Assembly: GCF_900177765.1 (NCBI RefSeq)
Contig: NZ_FXWI01000003.1
Span: 186,001 to 250,000 of the forward strand
Direction: 5' to 3'
From: Agreia sp. VKM Ac-1783
Lineage (GTDB): Bacteria; Actinomycetota; Actinomycetes; Actinomycetales; Microbacteriaceae
Length of the DNA: 64,000 nucleotides
The notes beneath the pieces are model-generated. The model saw only the letters and a list, made by a program, of their open reading frames with translations. It was not told the DNA's origin and made no database searches. Both the position numbers and the translations under genes were made by a program. Within the stretch, counting starts at the first letter, position 1. Every line of letters begins with the position of its first letter. This document shows, one piece after another, positions 50,259 through 59,869 of this stretch.

Positions 50259-51554
50259 TCAGGCGTCGCGTCGACTGCCATCCGTTCCACGCAGTCGGGC
50301 GACCGCGGTCATCGCGTGGTAGATCACGATGGCGGCGACCGTGCCGAGGGCGATGCCGTTGAAGGAGACGGATCCGAGATTCATCGTGAAGTCTGCGATG
50401 CCGATGATCAGTGCGGTGGCCGCCGTGAACTGGTTGACGGGCTTCGAGAAGTCCACCTTGTTGTCGAGCCAGATCTTCACGCCGATGATACCGATGAGGC
50501 CGTAGAGCGCGGTGGTCACGCCACCGAGCACACCGGCGGGGATCGTGTTGATGATGGCGCCGACCTTGGGTGAGAGTCCCAGCAGGATGGCGACGGCTCC
50601 GGCGATCCAGTACGCCGCGGTGGAGTAGATGCGGGTCGCGGCCATCACACCGATGTTCTCGCCGTAGGTGGTGGTTCCCGATCCGCCGCCGAAGCCGGCG
50701 AGCACCGTGGCGAGGCCGTCGGCCAGCAGGGCGCGGCCGGTGAGCTTGTTGACCTCGGGAGACTCGGTCATCTGCGCGACGCCGCGGATGTGACCCACGT
50801 TCTCGGCGACGAGCACGAGCACGACCGGAAGGAAGGCGGGGAGCACACCCCAGAGGGCCGAGTCGGCGAAGGGGTTGCCGGGCAGCGAGAACTGGGGGAG
50901 TCCGACCCAGGCGGCGTCGGCGACCTTCGAGAAGTCGACCTCGCCCGCGATGACCGCGGCGATGTAGCCCACGACGACACCGATGAAGATCGAAAGCCGG
51001 GCGAGCATGCCCTTGAACAGCACGGTCGAGAAGATGACCGCGGCCAGGGTGATGAGAGCAGTGAGCGGCGCGATCTGGAAGTTGTTCTTCGCCGCGGGGG
51101 CCAGATTGAAGCCGATCAGCGCGACGATGGCGCCGGATACGACGGGCGGCATGAGGGCATTGATCCAGCCGATGCCGGTGATCAGAACGACCACGCCGAC
51201 GAGGGCGAGGAGGGCGCCGACCGCGAGAATGCCGAAGAGGGCGCCACCCATACCCGTGCTGGCGACGGCAGCGGTGATCGGCGCGATGAAGGCGAACGAG
51301 GAGCCGAGGTAGCTGGGGAGCCGATTCTTGGTGATGAGCAGGAACAGAAGGGTGCCGATACCGGAGAAGAGCAGAGTCGTCGCGGGCGGGAATCCGGTGA
51401 GTACCGGCACGAGGAAGGTCGCACCGAACATGGCGACGACGTGCTGGCCGCCGAGACCGATCATGCGGGGCCAGGTGAGCCGCTCGCCGGGCTTGACCAC
51501 GGCATCCGCTTTCACGTTCTTGCCGTCGCCGTGGAGTGTCCAGAGCTGTGTCAT
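50259..51554 (-). CDS. Uracil permease-like NCS2 transporter
   Basis: 431 residues from the ATG at 51554 (MTQLWTLHGDGKNV), since upstream codons are Arg-rich shadow. Twelve to fourteen TM helices with the UraA/NCS2 signature near PVVLVLVAENVGHIRGVAQMT and GFGGGSGTTTYGENIGVMAATRIYST, where Glu residues contact the base. It imports uracil or xanthine-type bases by proton symport. Convergent with moeA; no associated pyrimidine genes nearby. Confidence 0.9.
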   Translation of the reverse strand: MTQLWTLHGDGKNVKADAVVKPGERLTWPRMIGLGGQHVVAMFGATFLVPVLTGFPPATTLLFSGIGTLLFLLITKNRLPSYLGSSFAFIAPITAAVASTGMGGALFGILAVGALLALVGVVVLITGIGWINALMPPVVSGAIVALIGFNLAPAAKNNFQIAPLTALITLAAVIFSTVLFKGMLARLSIFIGVVVGYIAAVIAGEVDFSKVADAAWVGLPQFSLPGNPFADSALWGVLPAFLPVVLVLVAENVGHIRGVAQMTESPEVNKLTGRALLADGLATVLAGFGGGSGTTTYGENIGVMAATRIYSTAAYWIAGAVAILLGLSPKVGAIINTIPAGVLGGVTTALYGLIGIIGVKIWLDNKVDFSKPVNQFTAATALIIGIADFTMNLGSVSFNGIALGTVAAIVIYHAMTAVARLRGTDGSRRDA

Positions 51555-51751
51555 CTGCGTTCGTTCCCCTTGCCCGGCTGCACGCCGGTTGTTCCGCGCT
51601 CTGTAGTGAGCCTTTCCGAGAGTAGTGGTGCGCGACTGTTTCAGGAGGAGCGTGTCATCGCGTGGATAGTGGAGTCGGCGCCCTCTCCTCCTGAATTGGT
51701 CACGACGGCCATGGGAGGATGGGCGCATGACCGAGGCACAGGGGGTTACTC

Positions 51752-53413
51752 GTGGCTAATCCGATCGCCGCAGCCGTCGGAACGCGGCTCGAACGCTATA
51801 GGGAGATCGCCAGTGTGCTGAGTCGGCACGGCCTCAGCTTCATCATCGGGGCCACCGGGCTCGACCGCTTCGAGCCTGCCGCGCAGGAGCAGGCACGAGC
51901 GAGCAACCCCGAGAACCTGCGACGGGCACTCGAGGAACTCGGCCCGACGTTCGTGAAACTCGGTCAGGTGCTCTCGACACGCTCCGACATTCTCCCTCCC
52001 GCCTACCTCACCGAGCTCGCGAAGCTGCAGGACAGGGCACCGGTCGTGCCCGCCGCCGTGATCAAGCGCCTCATCGTCGAGGAGCTCGGCGACCAGCCCG
52101 ACAAGGTGTTCGCCAGCTTTCAGCTCAAGCCTCTCGCCAGCGCGTCGATAGGCCAAGCGCACCTGGCGACGCTGCACGACGGAACCGAGGTCGTCGTCAA
52201 GGTGCAGCGCCCCGACATCGCCACCAATATCGCCATTGACCTCGAGATCCTGCACACGCTCGCCGTGCGTGCGTCTCGACAGTGGAAGCTCGCCGCCGAC
52301 TACAACATCACCGGAATCACCGACGAGTTCGCTCGAACGCTGCGCGAAGAGCTCGACTACACGCACGAGGGTCGCAACGCCGAGACGTTCGCAGCCAACT
52401 TCGCTGGCGACGACACCATTCAGATTCCTCGCGTCTTCTGGGACACGAGCACCACCCGCGTACTGACGCTCGAACGCATCACCGGCATCAAGGTCGACGA
52501 TCTCGCGGCACTCGACGAGGCCGGCATCGACCGCGCGGCCGTCATCACCAACGCCGTGGATGCCATCGCGCAGATGGTCTTCGTCGACGGTGTGTTCCAC
52601 GCCGACCCGCACCCGGGCAATCTCTTCGTCGAGGCGAACGCGCGGATCGGGCTGATCGACTTCGGCATGGTCGGCCAGATCGACGAGACGCTACGCGGTC
52701 AGCTCGCCGACCTGTTTATGGCGCTCAGCAGGCACGACCCCGACCGCATGGCCTCGGCGCTCACGGCACTGTCGAGCTCGAAGACGTCGATCGATCAGGA
52801 GTCGTTGCGGGCAGACCTCGTGGGATTCATCGACATCTACCGCGGCAAGGGTCTCGGCGAGGTCGACATGGGCGCGCTCATCAACAAGCTTCTGGCCGTT
52901 CTGCGGAACAACCGGCTGCAACTGCAGCCGTCGATCGTGATGCTGCTGCGCATGCTGCTGATGGTCGAGGGCATGGGCGTGCTGCTCGATCCGGCCTTCA
53001 GCCTGGGGGATGCGCTCCGACCGTATGCGACCAAACTCGCGCTGTCGAAGTTCTCGCCCGCGGCGATCGCGAAGCGTCTGGCTGCGGCGGGTCTCGAGGC
53101 GGCGGAGCTCGGCATCGAGCTGCCCGACAAGATCCGCAAGGTCTTCGATGTGATCGACCGCAACGGCATAGAGGTTCATCTGCGTGCCACCGAGCTCGAC
53201 CCGCTGGTAGCGCGCGTCGAGAAAGTGGGCAACCGCGTGGTGGCCGGGGTGATCGCGGCCGCGTTCATCCGGGGTATCGGTGAACTGGCCGTCGGTGACA
53301 GCAAGCGGTTCGGTCACTGGAGCGGCCCTCTGATGGGCATCGGTCTGGGTGCGAGCGGCGCCCTGAGCGCCTACATCGCTCTGACGTCGAGGCGCAGACG
53401 CCGTCAGAACTGA
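51752..53413 (+). CDS. ABC1/UbiB (AarF) family atypical kinase
   Basis: 553 residues from GTG 51752, with AGGGGG upstream. UbiB signatures: LEELGPTFVKLGQVLSTRSDILPPAYLTELAKLQDRAP (KxGQ motif), LASASIGQAHLATLHDGTEVVVKVQRP (A-rich loop in place of the P-loop), VDGVFHADPHPGNLFVEANARIGLIDFGMVG (catalytic HADPHPGN and DFG). Two C-terminal TM helices anchor it. Members support quinone or lipid metabolism through ATPase or kinase activity; the actinobacterial target is unknown. Confidence 0.93.
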   Translation: MANPIAAAVGTRLERYREIASVLSRHGLSFIIGATGLDRFEPAAQEQARASNPENLRRALEELGPTFVKLGQVLSTRSDILPPAYLTELAKLQDRAPVVPAAVIKRLIVEELGDQPDKVFASFQLKPLASASIGQAHLATLHDGTEVVVKVQRPDIATNIAIDLEILHTLAVRASRQWKLAADYNITGITDEFARTLREELDYTHEGRNAETFAANFAGDDTIQIPRVFWDTSTTRVLTLERITGIKVDDLAALDEAGIDRAAVITNAVDAIAQMVFVDGVFHADPHPGNLFVEANARIGLIDFGMVGQIDETLRGQLADLFMALSRHDPDRMASALTALSSSKTSIDQESLRADLVGFIDIYRGKGLGEVDMGALINKLLAVLRNNRLQLQPSIVMLLRMLLMVEGMGVLLDPAFSLGDALRPYATKLALSKFSPAAIAKRLAAAGLEAAELGIELPDKIRKVFDVIDRNGIEVHLRATELDPLVARVEKVGNRVVAGVIAAAFIRGIGELAVGDSKRFGHWSGPLMGIGLGASGALSAYIALTSRRRRRQN

Positions 53414-53491
53414 GTTGTGACACGGTGTAGGGGGCGCTCTGTTCACTAGGGTGTGCACAGAGCCATTGTTTGCGACGTCGGGGGAGAGCGC

Positions 53492-54778
53492 ATGGCGAGC
53501 TATCTGATCTGCAGCACTCCGGTGCGCCACCACGTGACGCCCATGATTCAGATCGGTGCGTATCTGGTGTCTAGGGGCAACCGTGTGATCATGATCACCG
53601 GCTCCCGCTTCGCAGACACAATCAAGCGCGCCGGTATGGAGTTCGTCGCTTTCGAGGGTCGTGCCGACATCGACGACCGTGACATACCCAGCTACCTTCC
53701 TTATCGGCATCGCTACCGAGGCCTCGCCCGAACTCAGTACGACATCCAGAACATCTTCGTCAAGACGATCCCCGCGCAATTCCGCTCGGTGCGCGACGTG
53801 ATGCAGCGTGAGTGGATCGACGCCGTGCTCGTCGACGGGGCGTTCGGCGGAATCTCGCCGGTGCTCCTCTCGAAAGCACCGAGGCCACCGATCCTGGCGA
53901 TCGGCGTGATCACGTTCACTCAGTTGAGTCGCGACGCCGCTCCGTCCGGGTTCGCCATGGCGCCGTCATCCACCCCGCTGGGTCGAGTGCGCAACCGTGC
54001 GCTCAACATCCTGGCGCGTTCCGTGCTCTTTCGCCGCACTCAGCGCGCGGCGCAGGAGGCGCTGATCGAGGTCGGCGCACGAAAGACGTCGATGTTCGTC
54101 ATGGACATCTCGGGCGCCTTCGATCGCCTTCTGCAGCTCGGCCCGGTGACTCTGGAGTACCCGAGAAGCGACCTCTCGCCGAACGTGCGTTTCATCGGCG
54201 CACTGCCCACCGAGAATGCCGCCGCTCTGCCGCCGTGGTGGAGCGAGCTCGACGGTTCTCGCGCCGTCGTCTATGTCAGCCAGGGAACGACCGACAACAG
54301 GAACTTCGACCGACTCATCACTCCCACGCTCGCCGCCCTCGCGAGTGACGACGTGCTCGTCGTGGTCTCGACGGGTGGCCGCTCCGTCGAGAGCCTGGGC
54401 GATGTTCCCTCGAACGCGCGAGTAGCCGATGCACTGCCCTACGACAGGCTTCTGCCGCTCGTCGACGTCGTCGTCACCAACGGCGACTACAGCGAGGTTC
54501 TGGCCGCCCTTGCCGCCGGAGTGCCCCTCGTGGTCGCGGGTGGAACCGAAGACAAGCCCGAGGTCGCGGCACGAGTGCAATGGTCCGGCGCCGGCATCGA
54601 CCTGCGCACCGGCGCCCCGACCGCGGATGCTGTGGCTTCGGCCGTGCGACGCGTGTTGGGCGACGAGCGCTACCGGGCGCGGGCGCGACGGTTCGCCGAC
54701 GAACTCGCCCAACTCGACACGCTGCACATCATCGAAGACGAGCTGGCCGAGGCCATCATGATGCGGTCAGGCCGCTGA
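53492..54778 (+). CDS. MGT/UGT-type glycosyltransferase (GT1)
   Basis: 428 residues from the ATG at 53492, with GGGGGAG just upstream (an earlier GTG at 53453 is less likely). The GT-B fold begins ASYLICSTPVRHHVTPMIQIGAYLVSRGNRVIMITG with the catalytic-type His in the first loop, and ends with the nucleotide-sugar box LPYDRLLPLVDVVVTNGDYSEVLAALAAGVPLVVAGGTEDKPEVAARVQWSGAG. The usual HGG is TNG here. It may glycosylate a small lipophilic acceptor or lipid. It overlaps the next convergent gene by 12 bp. Confidence 0.87.
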   Translation: MASYLICSTPVRHHVTPMIQIGAYLVSRGNRVIMITGSRFADTIKRAGMEFVAFEGRADIDDRDIPSYLPYRHRYRGLARTQYDIQNIFVKTIPAQFRSVRDVMQREWIDAVLVDGAFGGISPVLLSKAPRPPILAIGVITFTQLSRDAAPSGFAMAPSSTPLGRVRNRALNILARSVLFRRTQRAAQEALIEVGARKTSMFVMDISGAFDRLLQLGPVTLEYPRSDLSPNVRFIGALPTENAAALPPWWSELDGSRAVVYVSQGTTDNRNFDRLITPTLAALASDDVLVVVSTGGRSVESLGDVPSNARVADALPYDRLLPLVDVVVTNGDYSEVLAALAAGVPLVVAGGTEDKPEVAARVQWSGAGIDLRTGAPTADAVASAVRRVLGDERYRARARRFADELAQLDTLHIIEDELAEAIMMRSGR

Positions 54779-55639
54779 GTTCGCCGCATCCACCGCCGAC
54801 GCGGAACCCGCGGGTGCGCTCGGTCTGAACTCCACTCCGTTGTTCAGCACGAAGACGAGCACGAGCCCCACCGCGACCAGGCAGAGCAAGCCGACCGTCG
54901 GCTTGCGAAAGCGGAGGAACTCGTTGACGATGCGAACCTTCCCCTTGAACGGGTAGAACAGGGGCGCAAAGATTCCGGATGCGGCAACGCCGATGAGCGT
55001 GTCGCTCACCATCTCGATGGCGTGGCTGCGTGTGGTGAACGTGAACGTGAGTGCGTAGACGAACACCAGCACGGCCGTGCCGGCCGCCCAGGATCCTATG
55101 CCGAGCGAACGCATCGAGCTGACCGACCCGTCGGCATAGGCCGTCACCCGGGTAGCGAACAGGCGCGCGAGCAGGACGGTTCCGGCAACGCCGACCGCGA
55201 ACCCGGCCCAGTAGAGCGAGCTCGGGGCGCCGAACCAGTAGAGCAGAGTGGCCGCATCGCCGGCGCCGGTCAGCGGAGCCAGGATCAGCGAGCTGAAGAC
55301 GAGCTGCACGCTGATGAAGCCGAGCCAGGTGACGAACAGCCGGATGATGCCGACTCCCCAGATGCGCGCGGCGAAGATGAGCGCGAGGCCGGTCACGAGG
55401 CTGGTGATCGCGGCGACGGTAGAGGTGAGAATCAGCGTGCGCGTCTCGGTGATGTCGAATTCGAGGTAGCTCGGGTAGAGAGTCGCCGACGACTGCAGCG
55501 CGACCGCGGTCACGAATCTGGCGAGCTCGTGCACGGAGATCGCGACGATGCCCGCGAGCACGAAGGCGACCGCACCGTTGAACCAGAGCGTGCTCGAGGG
55601 CGCAGGCGCGTCAGTGCCGAACGCTCTCGATGCGCTCAC
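54767..55639 (-). CDS. Polytopic membrane protein of unknown function
   Basis: 290 residues from GTG 55639, which overlaps the stop of the LON-domain gene by 4 bp (GTGA). About seven to eight hydrophobic helices; the first holds SVHELARFVTAVAL, which looks like an incomplete HExxH of M50-type proteases (the last residue is not His), so protease activity is not supported. A loop KGKVRIVNEFLRFRKPT precedes the last helix. I do not recognise the family. It is co-transcribed with the LON-domain protein. Confidence 0.72.
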   Translation of the reverse strand: MSASRAFGTDAPAPSSTLWFNGAVAFVLAGIVAISVHELARFVTAVALQSSATLYPSYLEFDITETRTLILTSTVAAITSLVTGLALIFAARIWGVGIIRLFVTWLGFISVQLVFSSLILAPLTGAGDAATLLYWFGAPSSLYWAGFAVGVAGTVLLARLFATRVTAYADGSVSSMRSLGIGSWAAGTAVLVFVYALTFTFTTRSHAIEMVSDTLIGVAASGIFAPLFYPFKGKVRIVNEFLRFRKPTVGLLCLVAVGLVLVFVLNNGVEFRPSAPAGSASAVDAANSAA

Positions 55640-56307
55640 AGTTTCTCCTCGAAGTCGTCGCCCGGTGAGTCGTCTGCACCGTTCGGACCGGGGCCGGCCG
55701 ACCAGGCCGAGGCGAACGACTCGGCCGCATCCGTCGCCCGTTCGAGAACGGTCGTCAGCAGTTCTCGCATCGAGACCGCGCCGAGAAACGAGAGCTGGTC
55801 GAGCTCGCCGACGGGCGCGATTCCGGCCAGCTGCCAGCAGGCCTCGAGCGGGTCGCTCGAGAGTTCGACGACGGATGCCCATCGCTGCTCGGTGAACTCG
55901 CTCGCCACCGCGAGGGCCCGGCGCACGGCCTGCTCCGTCTCGTCGCTCAGAGACCGCAGCGATTCGTCCCATTCGAGCGGCTCGAGAAAGCGGATCTCGG
56001 CCCGCGGATACGGATCGTCGTCGAGCCAGCCGGTCACCTCGAACCGCGAGCCTCCCTCGGCGTTCACCGCCACGAATCCCTCGCCGCCCGCCATCTCGCT
56101 GATCAGCGCGAGGGTTCCGAGCTGAAAGCGATGCTCGCCGCCGCCCACCTCTTGGCCGCGCTCGATCAGAACGACGCCGAACTGCGGCTGCTCGGCCTCG
56201 AGCATGTGGGCGAGCATCACGAGGTAGCGCTCCTCGAAGAGACGCAGCGACACCGGCATATACGGAAAGAGCACCGTGCCGAGAGGGAACATGGGGATCT
56301 CGGGCAT
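55636..56307 (-). CDS. LON peptidase substrate-binding domain protein
   Basis: 223 residues. The N-terminus IPMFPLGTVLFPYMPVSLRLFEERYLVMLAHMLEAEQPQFGVVLIERGQEVGGGE is the LonSB (PUA-like) fold; the rest is helical (LSDETEQAVRRALAVASEF) like cereblon-type or YcbZ-type stand-alone LON-N proteins. It lacks the ATPase and protease parts, so it is not Lon itself. It may act as an adaptor or a tRNA/protein-binding module. Coupled with the downstream membrane protein gene. Confidence 0.88.
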   Translation of the reverse strand: MPEIPMFPLGTVLFPYMPVSLRLFEERYLVMLAHMLEAEQPQFGVVLIERGQEVGGGEHRFQLGTLALISEMAGGEGFVAVNAEGGSRFEVTGWLDDDPYPRAEIRFLEPLEWDESLRSLSDETEQAVRRALAVASEFTEQRWASVVELSSDPLEACWQLAGIAPVGELDQLSFLGAVSMRELLTTVLERATDAAESFASAWSAGPGPNGADDSPGDDFEEKL

Positions 56308-56379
56308 GACTCAAGACAAGCACGGCCCGCCTGGGATGCCAATGGGATTGCGGCGGGCCGGTGGGTGCGGTTCAGCTCG

Positions 56380-58524
56380 TCAGTGCCCGGGGCGCAGGTC
56401 GATGCGGCGCAGCAGCTGCGCGTTGAGCGCAACCACGATCGTCGAGAGCGACATGAGCAGGGCCCCCACCTCCATCGGCAGAACGAAACCTATCGGCGCG
56501 AGCACTCCGGCTGCGAGCGGCACTGACAGCAGGTTGTAGCCGGCCGCCCACCACAGGTTCTGTGTCATCTTGCGGTAGCCGGCCTTCGACAGCTCGATCA
56601 CCGACATCACCGAGCGCGGGTCGTCACCGGCCAGGATGACGCCGGCCGCGGCGACGGCCACGTCGGTTCCCGCGCCGATCGCGATTCCCACATCGGCCTG
56701 GGCAAGGGCGGGAGCGTCGTTCACGCCGTCGCCGACCATGGCGACCTTGCGCCCCTCCTCCTGCAGCTCGCGCACGGTCTGCGACTTGTCTTCGGGGCGC
56801 ACGCCCGCGTAGACCCGCTCGATTCCGAGCTCTGCGGCCACCGAGTGAGCGACCGCCTCGGCGTCGCCCGTGATCATCACGACCTGGATGCCGCGTGCCG
56901 CGAGTTCCTCCACGGCCTGCCTCGACTCGGGGCGCACGGCGTCGGCCAGTGCGAGCGCACCGATCGGAACGCCGTCGGCGAGCACGTGCAGCACGATCGC
57001 GCCGTCTGCCGACCAGCCGCGCGTCGCATCCAACGCCGTGGCTGCGGCGCGCTCGAGCAGCCGCGGCCCGCCCACGCTGATGACCCGGCCGTCGACGGTG
57101 GCCTCGACGCCCACGGCCGTGGACGCCTGGAAGTGCGCGGCGCGGGGAACGATCAGACCGCGCTCGCGCGCCGCGGCAACGATGGCCCGGGCGACCGGAT
57201 GCTCGGAGTCGGCTTCCGCGGAAGCGGCGAGCGCCAGCAGGCGGTCGTCGTCGAGCGAGTCGCTCGAGTGCACATGGGTCACGACGGGAGAACCCATGGT
57301 CAGCGTTCCGGTCTTGTCGAAGAGCACGGTGTCGACGGTGCGCATGCTCTCGAGGGCGAGGCGGTCTTTGATCAGCACGCCGGCCTTCGCTGCGCGCTCC
57401 GTCGCGATCGACACGACGAGGGGGATGGCCAGCCCGAGCGCGTGCGGGCAGGCGATCACCAGCACGGTGATGGTGCGGATGATCGCATCGTTCGGACTGC
57501 CCACGAGCGACCAGACGACTGCGGTGATCACGGCGGCCCCGAGGGCGAACCAGAACAGCCAGGCCGCCGCGCGGTCGGCGATGCGCTGGGCGCGGCTCGA
57601 GGAGTTCTGGGCATCGGTCACGAGGTTCTGAATGCCGGCGAGCGCGGTGTCGTCACCCGTCGCCGTGACCCGGATGCGCAGGGCCGAGTCGGTCGCGACC
57701 GTTCCGGCCACGACGGCGTCGTCGATGCCGCGGGAGACGGGAACGGACTCGCCGGTGATCATCGACTCGTCGACGTCGGCGGTGCCCTCGACGACCACGC
57801 CATCGGCGGGCAGGCGTGCCCCGGGGCGCACGATCACGAGGTCGCCGCGCCGCAGCTCGGCGGGGCTGACGGTCTCGACGGAACCGTCGGCATCCAGTCG
57901 CTCTGCCTCGTCGGGCAGAAGGGCGGCCAGGCTGTCGAGAGCGCTCGACGCCTGTGCCAGGGAGCGCATCTCGATCCAGTGCCCGAGCAGCATGATGACG
58001 ATCAGCAGCGCGAGCTCCCACCAGAAGTCGAGTTGGTGGTCGAGCAGGCCGAGCGTGGAGCTCCAGCTCGAGACGAAGGCCACGCTGATGGCGAGCGCGA
58101 TGAGCAGCATCATTCCCGGCTGGCGCGCTTTGATCTCGGCGACGCCGCCGGTGAGGAAGGGGGCGCCACCCCAGACGAACATGACCGTTCCGAGCACGGG
58201 GGAGATCGCGGTGAAGAACAGGGAGTCGGGCAACTCGTAGCCGAGAAGCGATGCGAACATCGGCGAGAACGCGACGACCGGCAGGGCGAGCACGAGCATG
58301 ATCCAGAACAGGCGGCGGAAGTGCGCGGCGTGACCGCCGTGGCCTCCGTGCGCGGAATGGTCGTGGCCCGAGTGGCCGGCGTGGCCCGCGTGTGCCTCAT
58401 GCCCGTCATGGCCCGAGTGATCGTGTTCCTCGTGACCCGAATCGCCGGGGTTCGAGCGCTTCATGGCCTCGTGATGCGCGTGCTCGGAGTGGTCGTGCGT
58501 GTGCTGGGCGTGCGGGTTGCTCAT
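56380..58524 (-). CDS. Copper-exporting P1B-3 ATPase with His-rich N-terminus (CopB type)
   Basis: 714 residues from the ATG at 58524. The first ~68 residues are extremely rich in His, Gly, Asp and Glu (repeated GHSGHDH-type blocks), a metal-binding tail in place of a CxxC heavy-metal domain. The P-type core is complete: TGES loop, CPH in the metal-transport helix (VIACPHALGLAIPL, the CopB mark), phosphorylation motif DKTGTLTMGSP, HP locus (SEHPVARAI) and hinge VGDGVNDAPALAQADVG. It exports Cu(I)/Cu(II) or Ag. A perfect TACCCCC/GGGGGTA palindrome lies 13 bp upstream. Confidence 0.93.
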   Translation of the reverse strand: MSNPHAQHTHDHSEHAHHEAMKRSNPGDSGHEEHDHSGHDGHEAHAGHAGHSGHDHSAHGGHGGHAAHFRRLFWIMLVLALPVVAFSPMFASLLGYELPDSLFFTAISPVLGTVMFVWGGAPFLTGGVAEIKARQPGMMLLIALAISVAFVSSWSSTLGLLDHQLDFWWELALLIVIMLLGHWIEMRSLAQASSALDSLAALLPDEAERLDADGSVETVSPAELRRGDLVIVRPGARLPADGVVVEGTADVDESMITGESVPVSRGIDDAVVAGTVATDSALRIRVTATGDDTALAGIQNLVTDAQNSSSRAQRIADRAAAWLFWFALGAAVITAVVWSLVGSPNDAIIRTITVLVIACPHALGLAIPLVVSIATERAAKAGVLIKDRLALESMRTVDTVLFDKTGTLTMGSPVVTHVHSSDSLDDDRLLALAASAEADSEHPVARAIVAAARERGLIVPRAAHFQASTAVGVEATVDGRVISVGGPRLLERAAATALDATRGWSADGAIVLHVLADGVPIGALALADAVRPESRQAVEELAARGIQVVMITGDAEAVAHSVAAELGIERVYAGVRPEDKSQTVRELQEEGRKVAMVGDGVNDAPALAQADVGIAIGAGTDVAVAAAGVILAGDDPRSVMSVIELSKAGYRKMTQNLWWAAGYNLLSVPLAAGVLAPIGFVLPMEVGALLMSLSTIVVALNAQLLRRIDLRPGH

Positions 58525-58536
58525 GCTTCGACCATA

Positions 58537-58551
58537 TACCCCCAGGGGGTA
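58537..58551 (-). promoter_or_regulatory. CsoR-like operator upstream of the copper ATPase
   Basis: Perfect palindrome TACCCCC-A-GGGGGTA, 13 bp upstream of the ATPase start. GC-rich TACCC...GGGTA dyads are the binding sites of CsoR copper sensors. No csoR gene is in the window, so the regulator would be encoded elsewhere. Confidence 0.65.
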
Positions 58552-58655
58552 CCTATCAACCGCAGGTTCTGTCGGCAAAGAAGGCATGGTCGCATAGATG
58601 TCGCCGTTTTTCAGTCCCCTGCGACGAATATGGCCGGAGGGCGGATACTGATGGG

Positions 58656-58994
58656 ATGAGCCCCAAAGATGACGACAATGCCGACGTCTGGACCGACTTC
58701 ACGCACTCGGTGAACCTCACCCCGAAATCGCTCGAGAAGTGGCTCTCGACAGACGAGTCGCGAAGCGTAGGGCAGAAGGCCGGAGGTGAGGCGATCGGGC
58801 ATCGCAGCGGTCGACACATCCTCTCGATCCTCGAGAAGAAGAAGTCCGAACTGACCGACGCCGACTACGAGCACATGCGCACCGTGCTGGGGTACATCAA
58901 GAGGCACTCCGCGCAGCGACCGAGTGGCGACCTCAGTGACACGCCGTGGAGGTACTCACTGATGAACTGGGGTCACGACCCCCTGAAGAAGTAG
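58656..58994 (+). CDS. DUF3140 family protein
   Basis: 112 residues from the ATG at 58656. The pattern VWTDFTHSVNLTPKSLEKWLSTDESRSVGQ followed by GHRSGRHILSILEKKKSELTDADYEHMRTVLGYIKRHSAQRP and DTPWRYSLMNWGHDPLK is DUF3140, a small DNA-binding-like helical protein widespread in Actinobacteria and often found next to hypervirulence-associated (TUDOR-domain) proteins, as here 9 bp downstream. Function unknown. Confidence 0.85.
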   Translation: MSPKDDDNADVWTDFTHSVNLTPKSLEKWLSTDESRSVGQKAGGEAIGHRSGRHILSILEKKKSELTDADYEHMRTVLGYIKRHSAQRPSGDLSDTPWRYSLMNWGHDPLKK

Positions 58995-59003
58995 GAAAGT
59001 GCG

Positions 59004-59207
59004 ATGACGTTCTCGAAGGGCGACACGGTTCGCTGGAACACCCCGCAGGGCGAGACCCGCGGCACGGTCGTCGAGAAGAAGACGAAGGACTTCACCTTCG
59101 ATGGGCAGAAGTTCACGGCGTCGAGTGACGAGCCGGCCTACGTGGTCGAGAGCGAGAAGTCGGGCAAGCAGGCGGCGCACAAGGAGTCGGCGCTCACGAA
59201 GGCGTGA
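59004..59207 (+). CDS. DUF2945/HVA1-type TUDOR-domain protein
   Basis: 67 residues: FSKGDTVRWNTPQGETRGTVVEKKTKDFTFDGQKFTASSDEPAYVVESEKSGKQAAHKESAL, a compact SH3/Tudor-like barrel (G-D-x-V-x-W start, Y-V-V-x-S-x-K-S-G-K end) of the 'hypervirulence associated' family. Usually paired with DUF3140, as here. It overlaps the convergent zinc ATPase gene by 14 bp. The actual role is unknown; stress-related nucleic acid or chromatin-like binding is speculation. Confidence 0.85.
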   Translation: MTFSKGDTVRWNTPQGETRGTVVEKKTKDFTFDGQKFTASSDEPAYVVESEKSGKQAAHKESALTKA

Positions 59208-59850
59208 CAACTCGTCCCTGCTCGAGGCGCACCACCGCATCGGCCTCGGACAGCACCGCCGTCTCGTGCGAGGCGTGCACCACCGTCGCCCCGCGATCGG
59301 CTTCGGCCCGCAATGCGGTGACGATGAGCTCGAGTGCCTCGGCATCCACCCCGGCTGTCGCCTCGTCGAGCAGCAGCACGTTCGCGCGCCTGGCCAGACC
59401 CTGAGCGACGAACGCGCGCTGTCTCTGCCCGCCCGAGAGCGAGCCGAGCGGTCGATCCGCCAGGTGCAGGATGCCCATGGCCTGCAGGCAGGATCGCACC
59501 GTCGCGCGGTCGTCGGCTGAGAGCCGGCGCCACATTCCGCGGTCGGCCCAGCGCCCCATGCTCACCACGTCTCCGACGGTGAGAGGGAGGGCGTCTCCGG
59601 CCGCGCTGCGCTGAACGACCAGGGCGGGAAGTTCGTGGGGATTCGCCCGTCGCACCTGCCCGGACTGCGGGGAGATCGTGCCGGCCAGCACCCCCAGCAG
59701 GGTCGATTTTCCCGACCCGTTTCCTCCGCTGATGGCGGTGACGGTGCCCGAGCTGAATGCCGCCGACACTCCCGACAGTGCCGATGCGCCGTCGTACGAA
59801 ACATGGATTTCGCGCGCTGCGAGGGAAGAGATGTCGAGGATGGCCGTCAT
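59194..59850 (-). CDS. aztA: Zinc ABC transporter ATP-binding protein (AztA/ZnuC-like)
   Basis: 218 residues. Walker A GGNGSGKSTLLGVLAG, Q-loop VVQRSAAGDALPLTVGDVVSMGRW, signature LSGGQRQRAFVAQGLA, Walker B VLLLDEATAGVD and switch VVHASHETAVL. The short length and wording fit metal (ZnuC/AztA) ATPases. It is transcribed divergently from its permease gene, with only 50 bp between, containing a Zur-like site. Confidence 0.87.
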   Translation of the reverse strand: MTAILDISSLAAREIHVSYDGASALSGVSAAFSSGTVTAISGGNGSGKSTLLGVLAGTISPQSGQVRRANPHELPALVVQRSAAGDALPLTVGDVVSMGRWADRGMWRRLSADDRATVRSCLQAMGILHLADRPLGSLSGGQRQRAFVAQGLARRANVLLLDEATAGVDAEALELIVTALRAEADRGATVVHASHETAVLSEADAVVRLEQGRVVTPS

Positions 59851-59869
59851 GATTCCAGCCTATCGGTAA

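Noticed and set aside
54767-55639. M50-type membrane protease based on HELAR in the first helix
   Set aside because: The second His of HExxH is missing and the downstream Asp/Gly motif of the family is not seen.
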